A DNA stretch of 5,270 nt. Origin: a candidate division WWE3 bacterium RIFOXYC2_FULL_42_13. Lineage in GTDB: Bacteria > Patescibacteriota > WWE3 > UBA101185 > UBA10185. Location: NCBI GenBank assembly GCA_001773255.1, contig MEWF01000011.1, positions 77,601-82,870 on the forward strand, written 5' to 3'. Both the position numbers and the translations under genes were made by a program. Within the stretch, counting starts at the first letter, position 1, and each line of letters starts with the position of its first letter. This document shows positions 4,922 to 5,270 of the stretch, piece by piece. The notes under the pieces are model-generated. The model ran no database searches. It saw only the letters and a list, made by a program, of their open reading frames with translations, and was not told where the DNA came from.

Positions 4922-4961
4922 CCTCCTTTCTTCTATTTTTGATTTCTGAACTCGAAGTTTA
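4922..4961 (-). promoter_or_regulatory. Leader of the 4376-4917 operon with strong Shine-Dalgarno and weak promoter candidate
   Basis: On the minus strand AAGGAGG (4928-4922) decides the start at 4917. Upstream, TAAACT (4961-4956), preceded by TG, matches 4 of 6 bases of the -10 consensus, with TTTCAT (4984-4979) at 17 nt as a poor -35. A start near 4949 would give a leader of about 32 nt. A short palindrome, AACT-CGA-AGTT (4949-4959), sits there; it is too short to call an operator. Confidence 0.35.
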
Positions 4962-4985
4962 CACGATAAAGGAGAAAAATGAAAA

Positions 4986-5270
4986 TCAGAGGGTCTTTAT
5001 TAGTTTCAGACGGTATATCTGACGCGGTCTACCGAAAGCCAGTTTTTTTGCCCAATTTGAGCCAATATCTGTGAGCTTTTCTTTAGGAAATAATTCCAGT
5101 GTATTTAATTCCATGCCACCGGATAGTGTCTCAAAGGCTTTCACAATGACATTTCCGACATATTCCTGCGAAAGGTTCGGAAGATCCAGTCTGTCCGATT
5201 CCGAAGGCTCCAAGTTCGGTGAATAACCGAGTACTATCTCCAGCTCTCCGCCGGTTTTTAGCAGTCCTGT
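4986..5270 (-). CDS. C-terminal part of a probable SAM-dependent methyltransferase (5' end beyond the window)
   Basis: The frame is open from the right edge down to TGA at 4988-4986, giving 94 visible residues. A TTG at 5213 is not a believable start, because the coding pattern continues upstream without a break. The visible part opens with LLKTGGELEIVLGYS, the L-K-x-G-G-x-L-x-(I/V) strand-turn typical of class I (Rossmann-fold) methyltransferases after the active-site strand. It ends with SNWAKKLAFGRPRQIYRL. That tail resembles, from memory, the C-terminus of NpmA/KamB-type 16S rRNA A1408 methyltransferases; a TrmB-like tRNA methyltransferase is an alternative. The SAM-binding motif I would lie outside the window, so class is likely and exact substrate is uncertain. 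It runs in the same direction as the 4681-4917 gene, 68 bp upstream of it. Confidence 0.75.
   Translation of the reverse strand, partial: TGLLKTGGELEIVLGYSPNLEPSESDRLDLPNLSQEYVGNVIVKAFETLSGGMELNTLELFPKEKLTDIGSNWAKKLAFGRPRQIYRLKLIKTL

Noticed and set aside
4979..5074. Plus-strand mini-gene ATG 4979 with AAAGGAG upstream, about 31 codons
   Set aside because: It lies wholly against the supported partial methyltransferase gene on the other strand, and the purine-rich upstream stretch is likely chance.
1..5270. CRISPR array, insertion sequence, long direct or inverted repeats
   Set aside because: No regularly spaced repeats, transposase-like frames or terminal inverted repeats were seen by reading both strands; the only regular repetition is the 23-residue leucine-rich repeat in coding sequence.

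Overview
The window looks like a piece of a small-genome bacterium of the Patescibacteria (CPR) type. The reasons are a membrane-anchored DsbA-like protein paired with a VKOR protein, several single-span proteins with extracytoplasmic domains, a GT-C type glycosyltransferase, a moderately AT-rich base composition, short intergenic gaps, and a mixture of Shine-Dalgarno starts with starts that look leaderless. This placement is an inference; no marker gene fixes the taxon. TGA acts as an ordinary stop codon (the glycosyltransferase gene and the partial gene at the right edge both end in TGA), so the lineages that recode UGA are unlikely.

Positions 1-2914, plus strand: a thiol-oxidation pair (DsbA-like protein 71-808, VKOR 851-1285) followed by a polytopic glycosyltransferase (about 1316-2914). 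The VKOR protein should re-oxidise the DsbA-like protein, which in turn oxidises exported proteins. The most striking thing in the window is the DsbA-like protein: its two halves are in swapped order. The cis-proline (T-P-G) half precedes the CPFC half in one intact reading frame, so it reads as a circularly permuted DsbA.

Positions 2925-3589: a convergent minus-strand gene for a membrane-anchored protein of unknown function (2925-3530), and a 59-bp divergent promoter region. Positions 3590-4183, plus strand: a membrane-anchored leucine-rich-repeat protein with 23-residue repeats. Three genes (starts at 1316, 3530 and 3590) have a TATAAT-like -10 box ending exactly 6 nt before the A of the start codon, which predicts leaderless mRNAs.

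Positions 4191-5270, minus strand: tRNA-Pro(GGG) with encoded CCA; then, reading rightward and therefore upstream, an intrinsic terminator that overlaps the end of a two-gene operon of unknown function (4376-4705 and 4681-4917); and at the right edge the C-terminal part of a probable SAM-dependent methyltransferase (4986 to beyond 5270). No transposon, CRISPR array, or long repeat was seen, and no stretch over 300 bases lacks a gene.
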